Source: Amyloporia xantha (taxonomy: Eukaryota; Basidiomycota; Agaricomycetes; Polyporales; Adustoporiaceae). From it: 64,000 nt of DNA. This document shows positions 49,902 through 62,100 of this stretch, piece after piece. Every line of letters begins with the position of its first letter. The stretch's first letter is position 1. A program made the position numbers and the translations under genes. The notes below the pieces were generated by a model, which saw nothing but the letters and a program-made list of their open reading frames with translations, made no database searches and had not been told where the DNA came from. The stretch is from the NCBI GenBank assembly GCA_036971615.1, contig JAYKKR010000016.1, positions 728,623-792,622 of the forward strand. Reading direction: 5' to 3'.

Positions 49902-51540
49902 TTACACCTGCCCCGCGACGAAATGCAGGGGTTCGTTTCTCCTGTTGACATATTCTGGTGCACGAGGCTCGATTTTGCCCTGCGCTTCCGCTGACATCCA
50001 CGTTATCAGTATGCCAGCAATGACACCAGAAATGGAGACAACCACTTACGAGGCGCACTCCAGAAGTAAATGATCAATCCTAATATGACCACTACAAAGG
50101 CGGGGAAGTACAGCCAGTACGGTCGGTAATTCTGCAACGGGCGAAATGCAATAACGTCAGTCCGACCGTCATACCAAGAGTATGGACAACGTACGAAGAG
50201 GAACAGCCCGAACAGTAGGCCATAGAAATCACTCGACAGAATACTGATGTTATAGTAGGCGGACGAGGCCATGCGGTAGAGCATCGGCGCGACAGTATAT
50301 AGGATGAACATCGAGGCGGTGTACGCGACGAGGATCCCGACTGGTACATGATCAGCACTTACGGTCTATAGAGAGAAAATCACGGAGGACGCACTGTTCT
50401 TGCCGTCCCAAGTCGCCTCACGCATGGCCTTGTGTTCGAGCCCGGCCGCTTGAATGCCGTTGATGATCATGCCCCACATCCCGAGTTGGCCCACGACCTC
50501 ATACAGGGGGGACTTACGCACGAAGAACTCCTCCGTCGCGTTCGCTAACAAACACAGGCATTGAGTAAAAATGAGGCCTCTCGCTAACCATATCCGACGC
50601 AATAGTGCTCACTGAAGCCGTACAGCGTCGCACCAACGATCATGAACACGTCGCCCTTGGCACGGCTAAGCGCGGGCCAGTCCTTGTCCGTAAGCTCATC
50701 CGATGCGACGAGCATCCCCAAGCCACCGATGCAAATCAGGATACCGAGCAGCTGCGACCATCGGTACCGCGGGCGCATGTACACCCACGAGAAGAATAGA
50801 CACGATGGGATTGCCCATGCATCCAGCAATTCGCACGAGAGAAGCGTCGTATAGTCGTATGCCTATGTGGTCGCGCAGAGGTCAGTATCGGACACTGGCA
50901 AAATCTGTCAATCTGCAAACCTTCACGGCCAAAAAGTTTCCCTCGACGTCGCAACATGCGAGGATGAAGTCTGCAGACGTCAATTCAGCCGGAGACAGGC
51001 AGAAGGGAGAGCCACGACTTACATCTCCATCCGTCCCGGTATATCATCTTTAGCCACCCCTTGAACCCATCTGCGGATCAGTCTGAGCGACCGGAGAATC
51101 TGTCGATGAATAGGCTACTCACACTGATAAATCGTATACGGTGTGTATACGGTAAAGATCGAGAAGTACCTGCGCGGTTGTAAGCTTCGGACCCGGGATC
51201 GGAGCGGAAGTAGTACTCACAGGAACCATGTCTGAGTCGTCGGCAACGACCAGTTCCTATCGACAAGCTCGGTCGTCGTAACGTTCGTGCAAGTGATACA
51301 AAGCGAGACCAGTTGCCCTGCGAGAAGAGATAAGATGAATCGCTTCGTCCAGAGACTGCTGAAGCGACGCCAGAGGCTCGAGACGAGAGCACCAGGCGAA
51401 GAGTAGTCGAGTGGAGGCCTAGGTGCTGTGATTATCTCTTGAGACTCGAGGGTGGACGCCGGGACGTCGAAACTTTCGTCGATGTAGTCGTTCTTGGTAT
51501 CTGCGCGAGAGATGGACGGTCCTAGTTCAGCAGTCGACAT
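49902..51540 (-). CDS. SLC35F-type solute/nucleotide-sugar-like transporter
   Basis: A multi-pass transporter of the SLC35F (DUF914) group in the drug/metabolite transporter superfamily; substrate unknown. From ATG 51538-51540 a hydrophilic N-terminus leads to helix 1 (RFILSLLAGQLVSLCITCTN). Then: YRYFILACCDVEGNFLAVKAY (a family signature), KAYDYTTLLSCELLDAWAIP, SWVYMRPRYRWSQLLGILIC, GDVFMIVGATLYGFSNATEEF, VGQLGMWGMIINGIQ, MASSAYYNISILSSDFYGLL, LYFPAFVVVILGLIIYFWSA, and a C-terminal tail ending HFVAGQV with TAA 49902-49904. About eight short GT-AG introns. The frame appears intact. It is head to head with the kinase at 52445. Confidence 0.88.
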
Positions 51541-52444
51541 GGTGGCCTGGGATAGTCGTCGAGGCAGTGGGAGTACTGAGGCCTTTTAAACACTGGTGAG
51601 GAGGCTAGCGCGAGAAAGACTGGCAGAGGCGCATGCTAGTGGACCTGGGGCTGAGCGCTCTGCTATAATTGACGGGAAAATTCTCATCAGTGCATTGCAT
51701 GCACGATCATTCTGCGATTGGAAAGGCGCTCAGGGACGCGTTTCAATCACGTGCTGCCGTATGTGACATCCGGTGACAGTACGCGTCTGCCCTCGGCCGT
51801 GCAGCACCTCATATTGTAGTGTCTATACTGCCAGTTCGTGTCTTCTAGCGACCTCATGTCGATTCAATAAATGCTGCGACTAAAAGAGTAAATGTCGGAT
51901 TCAAGTCGTTTGGAAAGCATGTCCTATCCCAAAGATCTATTGTCGAGTTGATATGATCCGCGCCTGCATTTCTGGTCCATGGGCAAAGGCCCAAGCTAGT
52001 ACCTTTACTTCTGCGCAGTTTTACGGATCTCAAGAGAGAGATATAAGAGGGGCCCTTCAGGCAAGTTCACATTACTGCACACCTCGGCTCATCTGAATTT
52101 GATGTGCATTTCTAACAGAGATCTTGACCTAGGTTTTCCTCTGATATGCTGCAAGCTCCGGCCATTTCAGCCCAAATAATAGCAGCAGTCATCGGAAAAT
52201 CCGATGTCTACAGTCTGACGGCTCTGTCAAGAAGGAGTACGTGAGCACGTGCGAGAGCGGCTGCCCGAGGCTGGCATGGAATTGCAATATTGACCAGGCG
52301 TACCTGCCAGCCTCTTGAAGATGCAGGGCAGACTGGCCATCGAATTTGTCCCTATCATCTATCTCATTACATCAAGGACGTCTTGTAGCAAACGTCTTCT
52401 CACCTGGCTCGCTCCGCAACCTCAACAAGAATACTTACAGCAAC
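51541..52444. promoter_or_regulatory. Divergent upstream region, transporter / kinase
   Basis: 904 bp between divergent start codons. Both genes must be promoted from here. No TATA or other defining motif could be assigned. Confidence 0.35.
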
Positions 52445-54955
52445 ATGTCTCACATCCCCCGAAGGAACAAGAAGGAAGACGACCCGAAGATGATTGGCCT
52501 CTGGAAGGTCGGAAGGACGATTGGGAAAGGGAGCTCAGGTACGTTGTTTGAGAGTGAGGCTCTGTACGTTTCACCGACCACACTTATAGGCCGGGTGAGA
52601 ATTGCGCGACATACCAAGACTGGTCAATATGCCGCGGTGAAGATCGTCTCCAAGAATGTTCTTTTGAACTCAAGGCTATCTCTCCACAGTCTCGGAGATG
52701 AAGCCGAACGCATATTGCACAGCATTGAACGGGAGATCGTGATCATGAAGCTCATCGAACACCCTAACATCATGCGCTTATACGACGTCTGGGAGACATC
52801 GTCAGAGCTCTATCTCATCTTGGAGTACGTCGAAGGGGGAGAACTCTTCGATTATCTTTGCAACAAAGGCCGGCTGTCCTCCGCCGAAGCTCTCGGGTAC
52901 TTCCAGCAGATCATCACCGCTGTGCACTACTGTCACCGGTTCAACATCGCACACCGCGATTTGAAGCCAGAGAACCTTCTTCTCGATCGCAACAAGAACA
53001 TCAAAGTTGCAGACTTTGGGATGGCCGCCTGGCAAGGCAAGAGCGACCTGTTGCAGACGGCTTGTGGGAGTCCTCATTATGCCGCTCCCGAAGTCATCAT
53101 GGGGCGGGCATATAATGGCTCTTCTTCTGATATCTGGTCTTGCGGCATTATTTTGTATGCCTTGCTTGCTGGAAGGCTACCCTTTGACGATGAGGACCTT
53201 CCCACGTTGCTCGAGAAAGTCAAGGTCGGCAAGTACACCATGCCTACGGATATCGACCCCCGCGCAAAGGATCTCATTGCCAAAATGCTTCAGAAGAACG
53301 TTTCTGAGAGAATCACTATTCCCGACATTCTTCAGCATCCGTTCTACACGTCCCAGAAGCCAAAGAAGATGGACTGTGACACTCCCCACCTAGACGACAT
53401 TGCGCGCCCGCTAGCGAGTAAAGATGACGTCGACCCCGACATCCTGGCTAATCTCCGCACGCTCTGGCACGGTACTCCTGACGACGAGATCATCGCAAGT
53501 TTGACGAACGACCAGCAGACTTGGGAGAAAGGTGTATATCACCTTCTAGTCCGCTATCGCGAGAACCATCTGGAGGACTACGACGAAGATGAAGAGAAGC
53601 TAGCGGCTCGGCGGGCTTCAAAGCGGCGCGCCAGGAGCACCTCTGTACAAGAGGATCGTCAGGCTGAGGCGTTGGCATCTATACCGCCTCGTACAGGGCC
53701 GCCTACGCCTCGTCGGGCCGCCAGAGCCCCAGGTGTCGCTGAGTCTGTATCTCCGACACCGGGTCTAAGTCAGATGCGACAGCTATCATTCCTGGGTTCC
53801 AGTCTTGCTCTTTCCAGCCAGGCGACCCCAACGTCCCGCTCTACTGCTGTACGTCCGCAGCCATCTTCTTCAGTCGCTTCCTCTCTGGCGGTACCGAGCA
53901 CCCTCACGCCAGTCACCCCGAGGGTCACAAGTCCTATCAACCTGCAAGTGCCGGAGATGCAGGACGAAAGGATCCAACACTTCTTCCACCAAATTGTCGA
54001 GCATCTCCACGTAATGCAAGCAGAGAGTGGGACTCACCAAGCGCAATCACCAAAAGACTCGGTGCTTTCACCCATAAATACAGCTGCCCCGCCGTCAACG
54101 CCTCTTACGATGGATCTTCGAAGCCCCATGGATGGAAGGCAATTTGTGGCGCGGAACAGAGGCCCACCGACTTCGACGGATACGTTTGGCACAGAGCACT
54201 CAGCGCACAGCAACAGTACCACCCGACCCCTTGCTATCCGATCACGGTCTCCTCAACGGCCTCACGAAGAGGCAGACAAGGAGAATGCACGCTACCAACC
54301 GCGACTGAAGCTCAAAACCGACTTCGACAGCCGATACATGGATTCGCCGGCGCACAAATCGTCTACACGGAGCATCCACAGCGACAGGCGGGTGCATATC
54401 GTAGAACCGCCGACTCACCGAGGCGCACGCCTGCGAAAGAAGCGCAGCCTTGCGGTCTCGCCCGCGTCTCCTGCGTCCGCACTGTCCGAGGGCTCGTTCG
54501 TCCTGGCTTCCACTCCGAAACGCCGGTGGTTCGGCCAGCTGTTCAAGTTCAAGCCTACGAGCTATGACCTGCTCTCGGTTGAAGACCCCCACCAGACGAT
54601 CGAGGTCTGCCGCCAGTTGCTCGAGGAGATGGGCGTGTCCGTTGCACTCGCACATGCGCCGGCCTCGGATCCGACGAGCCCAACGTACGTCTCAGACACG
54701 CTCACGCTTAAGTGCTGGCTGGACGAAGGTCGAGATCATCGAGGGGCGAAGGGCGTACGGTTCCGGGTGGAGGTCCAGAGGCCCAGCGCGATCCAAATAA
54801 TGGCCGGCTATGTCGTATTGCTTAGCGTTATCTTGGAGAAGGGGGCGGCGACGAGTCTGAAGCTGGTCTATAACCGGTTGAGAAGGGAGTGGGACCCTCG
54901 ACTCCGCGCCGACCACTTCTCCTCTGGCGAGCCGAAGCCCAATGTTGGACGATGA
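52445..54955 (+). CDS. Gin4/Hsl1/Kcc4-type serine/threonine kinase
   Basis: Nim1-related kinases of this group sit at septins and couple morphogenesis to mitotic entry. Start ATG 52445 (MSHIPRRNKKEDDPKMIG); the longer open frame upstream lacks an ATG. A 51-nt in-frame intron (52539-52589) restores the Gly loop GKGSSGRV. The catalytic Lys is at residue 49 (YAAVKI), HRDLKPEN at about 153, DFG at 173 and APE at 197; all essential residues are present. The kinase domain ends near residue 310 (HPFYTSQ). A Ser/Pro-rich region follows, with short coiled-coil-like segments. The C-terminus (FKFKPTSYDLLSVEDPHQTI...FRVEVQRPSAIQIMAGYVVL) looks like a KA1-type membrane-binding domain. About 819 residues; TGA at 54953-54955. 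Confidence 0.92.
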   Translation: MSHIPRRNKKEDDPKMIGLWKVGRTIGKGSSGTLFESEALYVSPTTLIGRVRIARHTKTGQYAAVKIVSKNVLLNSRLSLHSLGDEAERILHSIEREIVIMKLIEHPNIMRLYDVWETSSELYLILEYVEGGELFDYLCNKGRLSSAEALGYFQQIITAVHYCHRFNIAHRDLKPENLLLDRNKNIKVADFGMAAWQGKSDLLQTACGSPHYAAPEVIMGRAYNGSSSDIWSCGIILYALLAGRLPFDDEDLPTLLEKVKVGKYTMPTDIDPRAKDLIAKMLQKNVSERITIPDILQHPFYTSQKPKKMDCDTPHLDDIARPLASKDDVDPDILANLRTLWHGTPDDEIIASLTNDQQTWEKGVYHLLVRYRENHLEDYDEDEEKLAARRASKRRARSTSVQEDRQAEALASIPPRTGPPTPRRAARAPGVAESVSPTPGLSQMRQLSFLGSSLALSSQATPTSRSTAVRPQPSSSVASSLAVPSTLTPVTPRVTSPINLQVPEMQDERIQHFFHQIVEHLHVMQAESGTHQAQSPKDSVLSPINTAAPPSTPLTMDLRSPMDGRQFVARNRGPPTSTDTFGTEHSAHSNSTTRPLAIRSRSPQRPHEEADKENARYQPRLKLKTDFDSRYMDSPAHKSSTRSIHSDRRVHIVEPPTHRGARLRKKRSLAVSPASPASALSEGSFVLASTPKRRWFGQLFKFKPTSYDLLSVEDPHQTIEVCRQLLEEMGVSVALAHAPASDPTSPTYVSDTLTLKCWLDEGRDHRGAKGVRFRVEVQRPSAIQIMAGYVVLLSVILEKGAATSLKLVYNRLRREWDPRLRADHFSSGEPKPNVGR

Positions 54956-55404
54956 TGAGAGATTCGTGGAAGTTGTGTACGCTCACTGAGCCCGATCCAC
55001 TGCTCTGCGTCCAGAGCTACGACTTTATCACCTATATACGGGAGCCAGCAGATACTGCTGGGCAGTCGTGTTTCAAACAACGCGATCCCAGATCCTGAAG
55101 TTTATGTATCTATACCCCTTGTACCATATGACAGACACACAAAGGACTGCTTGAATAAGATGTGCCTTGCCTTGTTGGTAGGACTAAAGGCTGATGTCCC
55201 AATAACAAGTTAAAGCATCGACGCTACAGCATCAGCTCAGTGTCAACCACCTGGATCGGATGTAAGACATGTTCGATTGCCTGATGGAGCGCATCATATA
55301 TGCGACAGACTGGGAACGAATGCACTCACCATCTGCATCGATGATATCCGCACGACAATAAGAGGGTTAACCGCTACGACATGTGTACACTTATGGGTAA
55401 CGAA
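54956..55404. other. Intergenic region between kinase and TMA16 3' ends
   Basis: 449 bp of 3' untranslated sequence for two converging genes. No coding signal. Confidence 0.5.
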
Positions 55405-56194
55405 CTACATAGGACCATCCATAGTCGTGATGGTCGAGGAAAATCGTGATGGAGGTTCCAACAGGAGAGGGGCCTCATCGGTGTCCATGTCCTGATCTTG
55501 CGACTCAACCGTCGGTGTACTGGTGACCAGTGACGGATGTTTGCCGGGTCTTGATACAACTGCGAGGTCAGGGGCATCGCTCGATATTCGTATGAATCGG
55601 AGTTGTTCAATAAATGGCACTTCTTTCTGGTCCCAGCGTCGAAACAGAGCGACATTCGGCGGATCCGTGAGATCAATCACCTCTGTTACAAAAAGGAACA
55701 TTTTGTGTTGCGTTGAGGATAAAAATACTCGGAGAGTGTCGTAGAGCTCACCCAGTCCAGTGCGATATACTTCCGCTTCTCGCATTTTCATCTCTTCTAG
55801 CTTCTGCTCCTTCAAGCTCTTCGGCCGTCCCTTCCGTCTAGCCTTCTGCTCTTCCTCCAGTTCGGAAACAAACCGAGTTAACCATACGTTCTTGATGATA
55901 GCATGGAGGTCGCCGAGGGACAGTGTACCCTCTGGTGGCATAGCATGGTAGAAGAAGGAATATATGTCGGCTGTAGAAATGCTATGAGATATAGTCCAGT
56001 GAAAGACCTTGGAGAAATATCATACCCTGTGATCTTTGTTTTTCCAATCGTGCTTTTGCAATGTCTGACAGCTTACCCTTACGATTCTGGACCCGCATAA
56101 GCTGTCCTGCCTTCCGGGATTGCGGGTGAAAGAGTTTCTCTTTCTTTTGGGTCGTTGCTTTCTTCGGAGCTTTGGTAGATTTTGGAGGTGTCAT
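55405..56194 (-). CDS. TMA16: Translation machinery-associated protein 16 (Tma16)
   Basis: Tma16 binds pre-60S ribosomal particles. From ATG 56192-56194: a basic start (KSTKAPKKATTQKKEKLFHP), then the family signature HPQSRKAGQLMRVQNRKGKL. After an intron (about 55945-56028) come DIYSFFYHAMPPEGTLSLGDLH, AIIKNVWLTRFVSELEEEQ, ARRKGRPKSLKEQKLEE and YRTGL. A GT-AG intron (about 55682-55750) precedes EVIDLTDPPNVALFRRWD and FIEQLRFIRIS. An acidic tail ends at 55405. All diagnostic blocks are in order, with no break seen. Confidence 0.92.
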
Positions 56195-56425
56195 GACGGG
56201 AGATTGAGGGTGGTATCAATAACCGAGCCAATATGCGCTGCTTCGATTATGGGCGCCTGTTTGAGGAAGTAATTTTCACACGTGCCTATTCAGGAAGGTT
56301 CTGTTGTTCGCAGTCTCTTGTCTCCTGCCCAGTCGCTCACCTTGGGTCTCTCTGCGCTGGTAAATATTCTTCTCGCAAAGTTATCTGTCTTACTGGCCGC
56401 CAATATTGGCTTCATACCATCGGCC
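56195..56425. promoter_or_regulatory. Shared divergent promoter TMA16 / glycosyltransferase
   Basis: 231 bp between the chosen start codons. The downstream gene's start is not certain, so the true distance may be smaller. Confidence 0.3.
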
Positions 56426-59082
56426 ATGTGGCAAGTACGCTCTCCGCAGTTGAAGAGGACCCCGAGTCGCAGAATGCAGGCGACGGGTAGACTCTGTATG
56501 TTCTGGAGCCTATTCCTTATGTTTTCTTGCTTGTGTCTGCTGCAATATGCTCATTTGGGTCAAACGCATGGTCTGGATCCTCAGCACCCGAGCCACGCCG
56601 AGCTATCACTTCGGATTTCGGACATTCTCCTGAACAGCTCTCGCATCCAAAATCTCGTCTCTGGGATCAATGTCTCTCTCAAATCAGATGAAACTGCGCC
56701 TCTTGGTTTCATGTGGTTAACCGCAATATTACCGGTTACACATGGGTCTGTTGTGTCTTTAGACGTCAAACTAAGCACTCTCCTGAACAGTTCAAAGTAC
56801 TTGGCCGAAGTTATCCTGGTCTCACCCCCCACATTGGAATCCCAAGCCCAAAATTCCTTTCTATCTGCGCTTGAATCTGAGGGCCACTCTGCTCATGCTC
56901 ATGTGAAGTTGAAAATGTTCTCTTGGCCGTCTGGATTAGAGGAAGACAGGGCATCACTTCGGGCGGCCCAAAAAGTCAGGACACCCTTCGTGCTACTTCT
57001 CGACCACCGTGGCCTAGAGAATATCGACTCTAGTATCCGAGAAGTTCTAACGCTCTTGGAACCATTTTCCACGACCCTTCCGATCGGTCCATATGGCTTC
57101 ATCAGAACGAACGACTCGGAAGATAGTGTAACTTGTCTCTCTTCGTCTGACGTGCCACAACCTGCAAGCTTCTTGATTCCACCTTTTGTCATGCCTCTGT
57201 CTCTGGTACCAGCTCTTGACTTGGATTGCGATGCAAGCTACGAGGTCTGGTCTGCTCTAGGAACTCATATTGCCCAGTCAGATACCGATTCGATAGGCGG
57301 GTTTGTCATCGGGTCTGGCGAGACATCTTTTCCCTGGTGCCGACCTGATGAGCAGTTAGGTTTTCCGGCTTCCACGTGTCGCTTCCAGGAAGAAAGCGCC
57401 ATATCCACAGATGCTTCTTTGGTGGACATTCTTCCCACAAATGAGACATGCGACGCGCATATCGATGCGCTACCAGTGGTTGGCGCTTTTGTCTTGGTTC
57501 TATCCTCCTTCACCGAGCTGCGCAAACTTTCTCCGGCTGCTTGCAGAGTACAAAAGGACGGTCATGCAGTACACGTTCTTATAGACGGCGAAGGTGGCAA
57601 AACAGGACTTTGGAGTTCCATGGAAGATCAAGATGCGGTAGCTGATACTTGCCGTCTGAATTATGATTTAGTCGAGATGCGTCTCAATGCAGGCATCTCA
57701 AAGATCATGGATTGGTTCCAATGTCGTTCAGATCTTCCAGACGTTGTGATCACCACCTTAGAGAGGAACGTCCTATCTGCCGCCTCATTCTCACATATGC
57801 GTCCAGACTCTCAGCGGGTCCCAACAGTAATTAATATACCCGACACGGACTTACCTTTCTGCGACTGGATTGGGTCTCTAACATTGCAAGAATTCAAACG
57901 TAAGCACCGCTGCTTCGCTACTTCATACATTGTTTGTGCTGAAAGAATGTCTTAGATTGGCATGTCCTGCGGCTCGATATTTCTGTGATCACGAACGACC
58001 GACCACGCTCACTCGAGCGTCTCCTCTCCTCGCTCTCCGCTGCTAGTTATTTCGGTGACTCTCTGGACTTGCGCATCAATATGGAGCAGACAGCCGATCG
58101 AGAAACGCTACAGACTGTGAACGCGTTCAGATGGGACCGCGGACGAGTATTCCTTCACAGGCGTGTGATTCATGGCGGGCTTCTACCTGCAGTTGTTGAG
58201 TCCTGGTACCCTAATTCGGATGATTCATACGGGTTGATACTGGAGGATGATGTGGAGCTTTCCCCGTTATTCTATGCTTGGATCAAACTGGCTCTACTTC
58301 GGTATAGGTAATGTGATCGCTTCACTCAGGTATCAAGCAGCTAATGAACATCATGACCTCCAGATACGGTCGGCACGAAGACAGATCACCGCAACTGTTC
58401 GGTATCAGTCTTTACCAGCAGAAGCATCTCGAATTACGCCCAGAGGGTCGTCACCCTTTCGATGCGCGCAACGCATTCTCAGCAATCGGCCTCATGTATC
58501 CACACACACCGTACCTCTCGCAAATACCCTGCAGCTGGGGCGCAGTCTATTTCCCGAGCATTGGCGCGAGTTTCACGACTACCTGTCGTTCCGCCTCTCA
58601 GAATACGCGTGGGACGCCGACCAAGTCGTTGTACCCGACGTGCGCTCGAACAAATGGACGCGCTCGTGGAAGAAATACTTCATCGAGCTTGTCTACTTGC
58701 GCGGATATCTTATGCTGTACCCAAATTACGCCGATTATATGTCTCTGTCGACGAATCACCTTGAAGTCGGCTCCCACGTCAAAGATGTTCCGATCGAGAC
58801 ATACCTGCGGAAGAAAAGCTTTTCTCGCTGCCGTTAATGAAACTACCGGCGGCGTCGCAGTCCTCTCCTAGTACCGGCCTATTGGATCTCCCGGACGCTG
58901 TACTACCTGCGTGGTCTCTACTACCGTCGCTGGACCTGCTTGGTTTACTTGCTAGAGAGGAAGAACTTCTTGAGCGTGGACAATCGCGAAGAGTGGAGCT
59001 GACAGGATGTCAATACGAAACCAGTACTCGGTATGATGTATGGGATCTTCTATGTCTTCACGACCATCCGTTCGGTTTGTAA
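56426..59082 (+). CDS. Type II membrane glycosyltransferase (GT-A like)
   Basis: Probably a Golgi glycosyltransferase; donor and acceptor unknown. Start chosen at ATG 56426 (MWQVRSPQLKRTPSRRMQ), just before one hydrophobic anchor (MFWSLFLMFSCLCLLQYAHL); the frame is open further upstream without ATG. The luminal part has several N-glycosylation sequons. Its catalytic half begins near 57960 (LDISVITNDRPRSLERLLSS, like family 2 enzymes) and contains the acidic metal-binding sequence GLILEDDVELSPLFYAW. After an intron at about 58306-58363 come LFGISLYQQKHLELRP, CSWGAVYFP and EHWREFHDYLSFRL. Two single-base gaps break the frame, at the CCC 58553-58555 and the A4 run 58814-58817. The ending DVWDLLCLHDHPFGL with TAA at 59082 follows the second. 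Confidence 0.82.
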
Positions 59083-59174
59083 TGATCTCCAATTGTATTT
59101 GGCATTGCCAGCATAGCCTTTTTAAAAAGCTACAATCTGAAAGCAGAGATTTCCGGACTCGAGTCCATCTACAA

Positions 59175-62100
59175 TTACACTGTGATTTGTGAACTATCGA
59201 GACCAATTGCGTGCAAAAAGACGTTGACATTAGCTAATCTGGTCCTCTTCTCCTCCTCATCCGTGACCCAGCCTTTGGTGACACTGGTCACATTTTCTAG
59301 AACAAGCTCTCGCAAAGTGGTCACCAGCATTTGTTGTTGCTCCGGTGATGCATGCAATGCCATGGCAGCTAGGTAGCGCCAGACGGGCTGATCAATGACA
59401 TCCGCCTGAGGCACATTGGCGTAGGGTACACCAGACGCCGTGCCAATGCGGACAGACGGGAAGAGAAGCAAGAGATGGGGTGCGAGAAGGTCAAACAGAT
59501 GATCAAAGACCCGTTGCCTACAAGCGCACGATAAATCATCTTCATAAATCAATCGTAGGCTTCCGACATACCATTGGTTTGTGTCCTCAGGAGACGGCAA
59601 TTCCGACACTTCCGTAGCTGTTGCCATGCTTTGTTTGATGACCTCTACTCGACTCAGGAAAAGTGTGAGCAAGGCCAGCCCAGGCTACATAGCAGAAATA
59701 AGCAAAAAATTTAGACGAAACGGAAGAAGTAAGCTTACCCTTGTGCGAGCTACAGTGAGGACGTTGCTCCTCTCCAGTAGAATCCCAAGAAGACCACTGA
59801 CGATCCGCAGCTCTGCTTTCGCGAAGACAGGGAGTATGCTTTGGACGACACTTTGCATGTAAGCCTGTGTTTGGTCCTCTACTTCCATGTATTCTTCGGA
59901 TTCCTCAAGTGTATCAAGAATGTGGGCATTGATGACAACATCTAGTTCAGAAAAGCAAGCCACAAGGAGAGTGAGCATAGTGAGCATCTGATGTGTGTCC
60001 AGGTGGCGTGTAGCGCGTGGAAGTAATCTTTTGCCTTTGACGGGTGTGAGCAGAGAGACAAATGGATGAGGGACGCTGCGGCTGGCATTAGATTCGCTCA
60101 TCTCATGAAATTATCACAGTACCTTGTCCCGAGAGGGACCAAGACTCTTAATCCGACCCACAGCTGTTCTACGTGAGAAGCATACTCGGCATCCCTGGTA
60201 TATAAATTAACGAATATCCCCTGAACTGTCACCGAGAGACAGCTTACCAGGCTTTCAGGTTCTCCTCTTCCTCTGAGTTGGCTGGTCGCGGCGTAGCTGC
60301 TCGAGATCAAGAACAACATCGTACAAACGCTCCAAGATGACTAGTGTCTCGCGATGCGTCAGCGGATCCTTACGGTTGACCGCCTGTAGGAGTTATCCAT
60401 TTTAGCTGCCTCGAAAATTCCAAACATAAGGAAATCGTACCTGTGTAGTGCTGCCTAAAGCCTCGCGGCCCATCTTTGCGGCCTCCTTGCAGCGCCTATT
60501 CCATCTTGACGTGCAACATCTGCTTTGGAGATGTGGCCATGCGCCGGCGATGGAGAGGGTGAGGGGGACGAAGTGTCCGCATCGACTTGGAGAAGCTGAC
60601 GAGGTGCTGCCTTGTAGCTACGGCCAGAAGTCCTCCCCAACGCGCCCTGGAGACTGTTGAGGGCTATCGAACCAATTTGATTAATAAAAACCAAAGGTAG
60701 AAGTGAGTGACGCACAGATCTTCTCTTTTTCCCTCATCCGTGCATTATTCACTATCCGCTCTACCTGGGCTTCCATACGTTGCATTGCACCCTGTCTTCG
60801 ACCGGAGCCCTTCTGGCCAAGCCCCAAACCAACACCGCCACCAGAGCCGAACTTGAGTACACGCTCATCTTGCGACTGCACGCCCATGCGGGAACGCAAG
60901 ATTGCGCCGAATACCTGCGCATAGAAGTCATCCGCGTATGGGTCCTGTGTGACGAGCTGCGACACTTGAATGCGAGTGATGAAGTCCTTGTCAGACTGGG
61001 TCATGAGATCGTTATACCTGGACTATAGATATTGTTTACTCAAATAAGCCTCTGAAGTAGAAAAAATAAGAGACAAGACGGACCATATGCGCGATCTTCG
61101 CGTGCTTTCGTCTCCTTTTTCCTCCATCCTTTCCGCCTCCATGATTTTCCGCATGGCCTCTGCCCTCAAGACCTCCTGCATCTCGCGCTCCTCCCTCGCC
61201 TCCCGCTCTGTCTGCGGCGTACCCGTCTGCATGTTGCTCATGAACTCTGCCTGCGCCATTCTCCGCCAACAGCCGCTGCTGCTGCTGAATATCCTGCGGT
61301 AGGTACTGCATACTCTGGACTGAAGGGAACATCCAGCCCGCCCTGGCCACCCAGGAGCGCAGGTGACTGCCGCCCGACATGTCTCTGGTGGTGCGAACGG
61401 TCAGACAGCGCGGGACTGCGCCCGCCCGATGCGTGCCGCTGGTGCTGAAGCAGCTGCCCATGCAAGTGGCTTGCGGGCGCCGGCAGCATCTGCTGCTGCA
61501 GACGAATCTGACGCTGGCGCTCGAGCTCTTCCATGCGGAGCTGTTCCTGCAGCTGCAGAAGCTGCTGCTGTTGCTGCCGCTCGCGCTGCTCCTGGAGCTC
61601 GAGAAGATGTCGCTGTTGCTGTTGCTGCTGCAGGTGGATGAGCTGGATCTGGTGCTGCTGTTGCTGCTGATGGAACCGCGGTGACTGTGAGTGAGGGTGC
61701 ATCCGTGGGGCGGCGTCGCAGCATGCTGGGGAGTGCCCTGGCGCGGGATCTGACCTCGGAGTTGGCTCTCGCGAAGCTGAGCGTCTCGCAACTCCCTTTC
61801 GCGAAGCTGAACTTCCCGTAACTGTGCATCCCGGAGCTGTGCCTCGCGTAGATGAATCTGGTTCTGAGTCAGGGAATGAGACGGCGGGGGCGGGAGCGGG
61901 AGCTGTTGTTGCTGTTGTTGGAGCTGCTGCTGATGCTGAGCAGCAGCCGCTGCCCGCATCTCCGCCTCGATCTCCTCCACCGTGCGCACGCCCTTGTGTG
62001 AGTTCACACCGAGATTCAACGCACCGCTCGACACCCCATCACTGCCTGTCAGACCGAACGGCGAGAACTTGGAGCTCTGAGATTGAGACAGCGACTGAGG

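Noticed and set aside
52315..52444. Upstream extension of the kinase
   Set aside because: The in-frame extension starts at a TTG, not ATG, and the conserved protein begins at 52445.
61363..61684. Ala- or Leu-rich plus-strand frames opposite the PAT1 Gln repeats
   Set aside because: They are antisense readings of cag/ctg repeats, which stay open in several frames without coding meaning.
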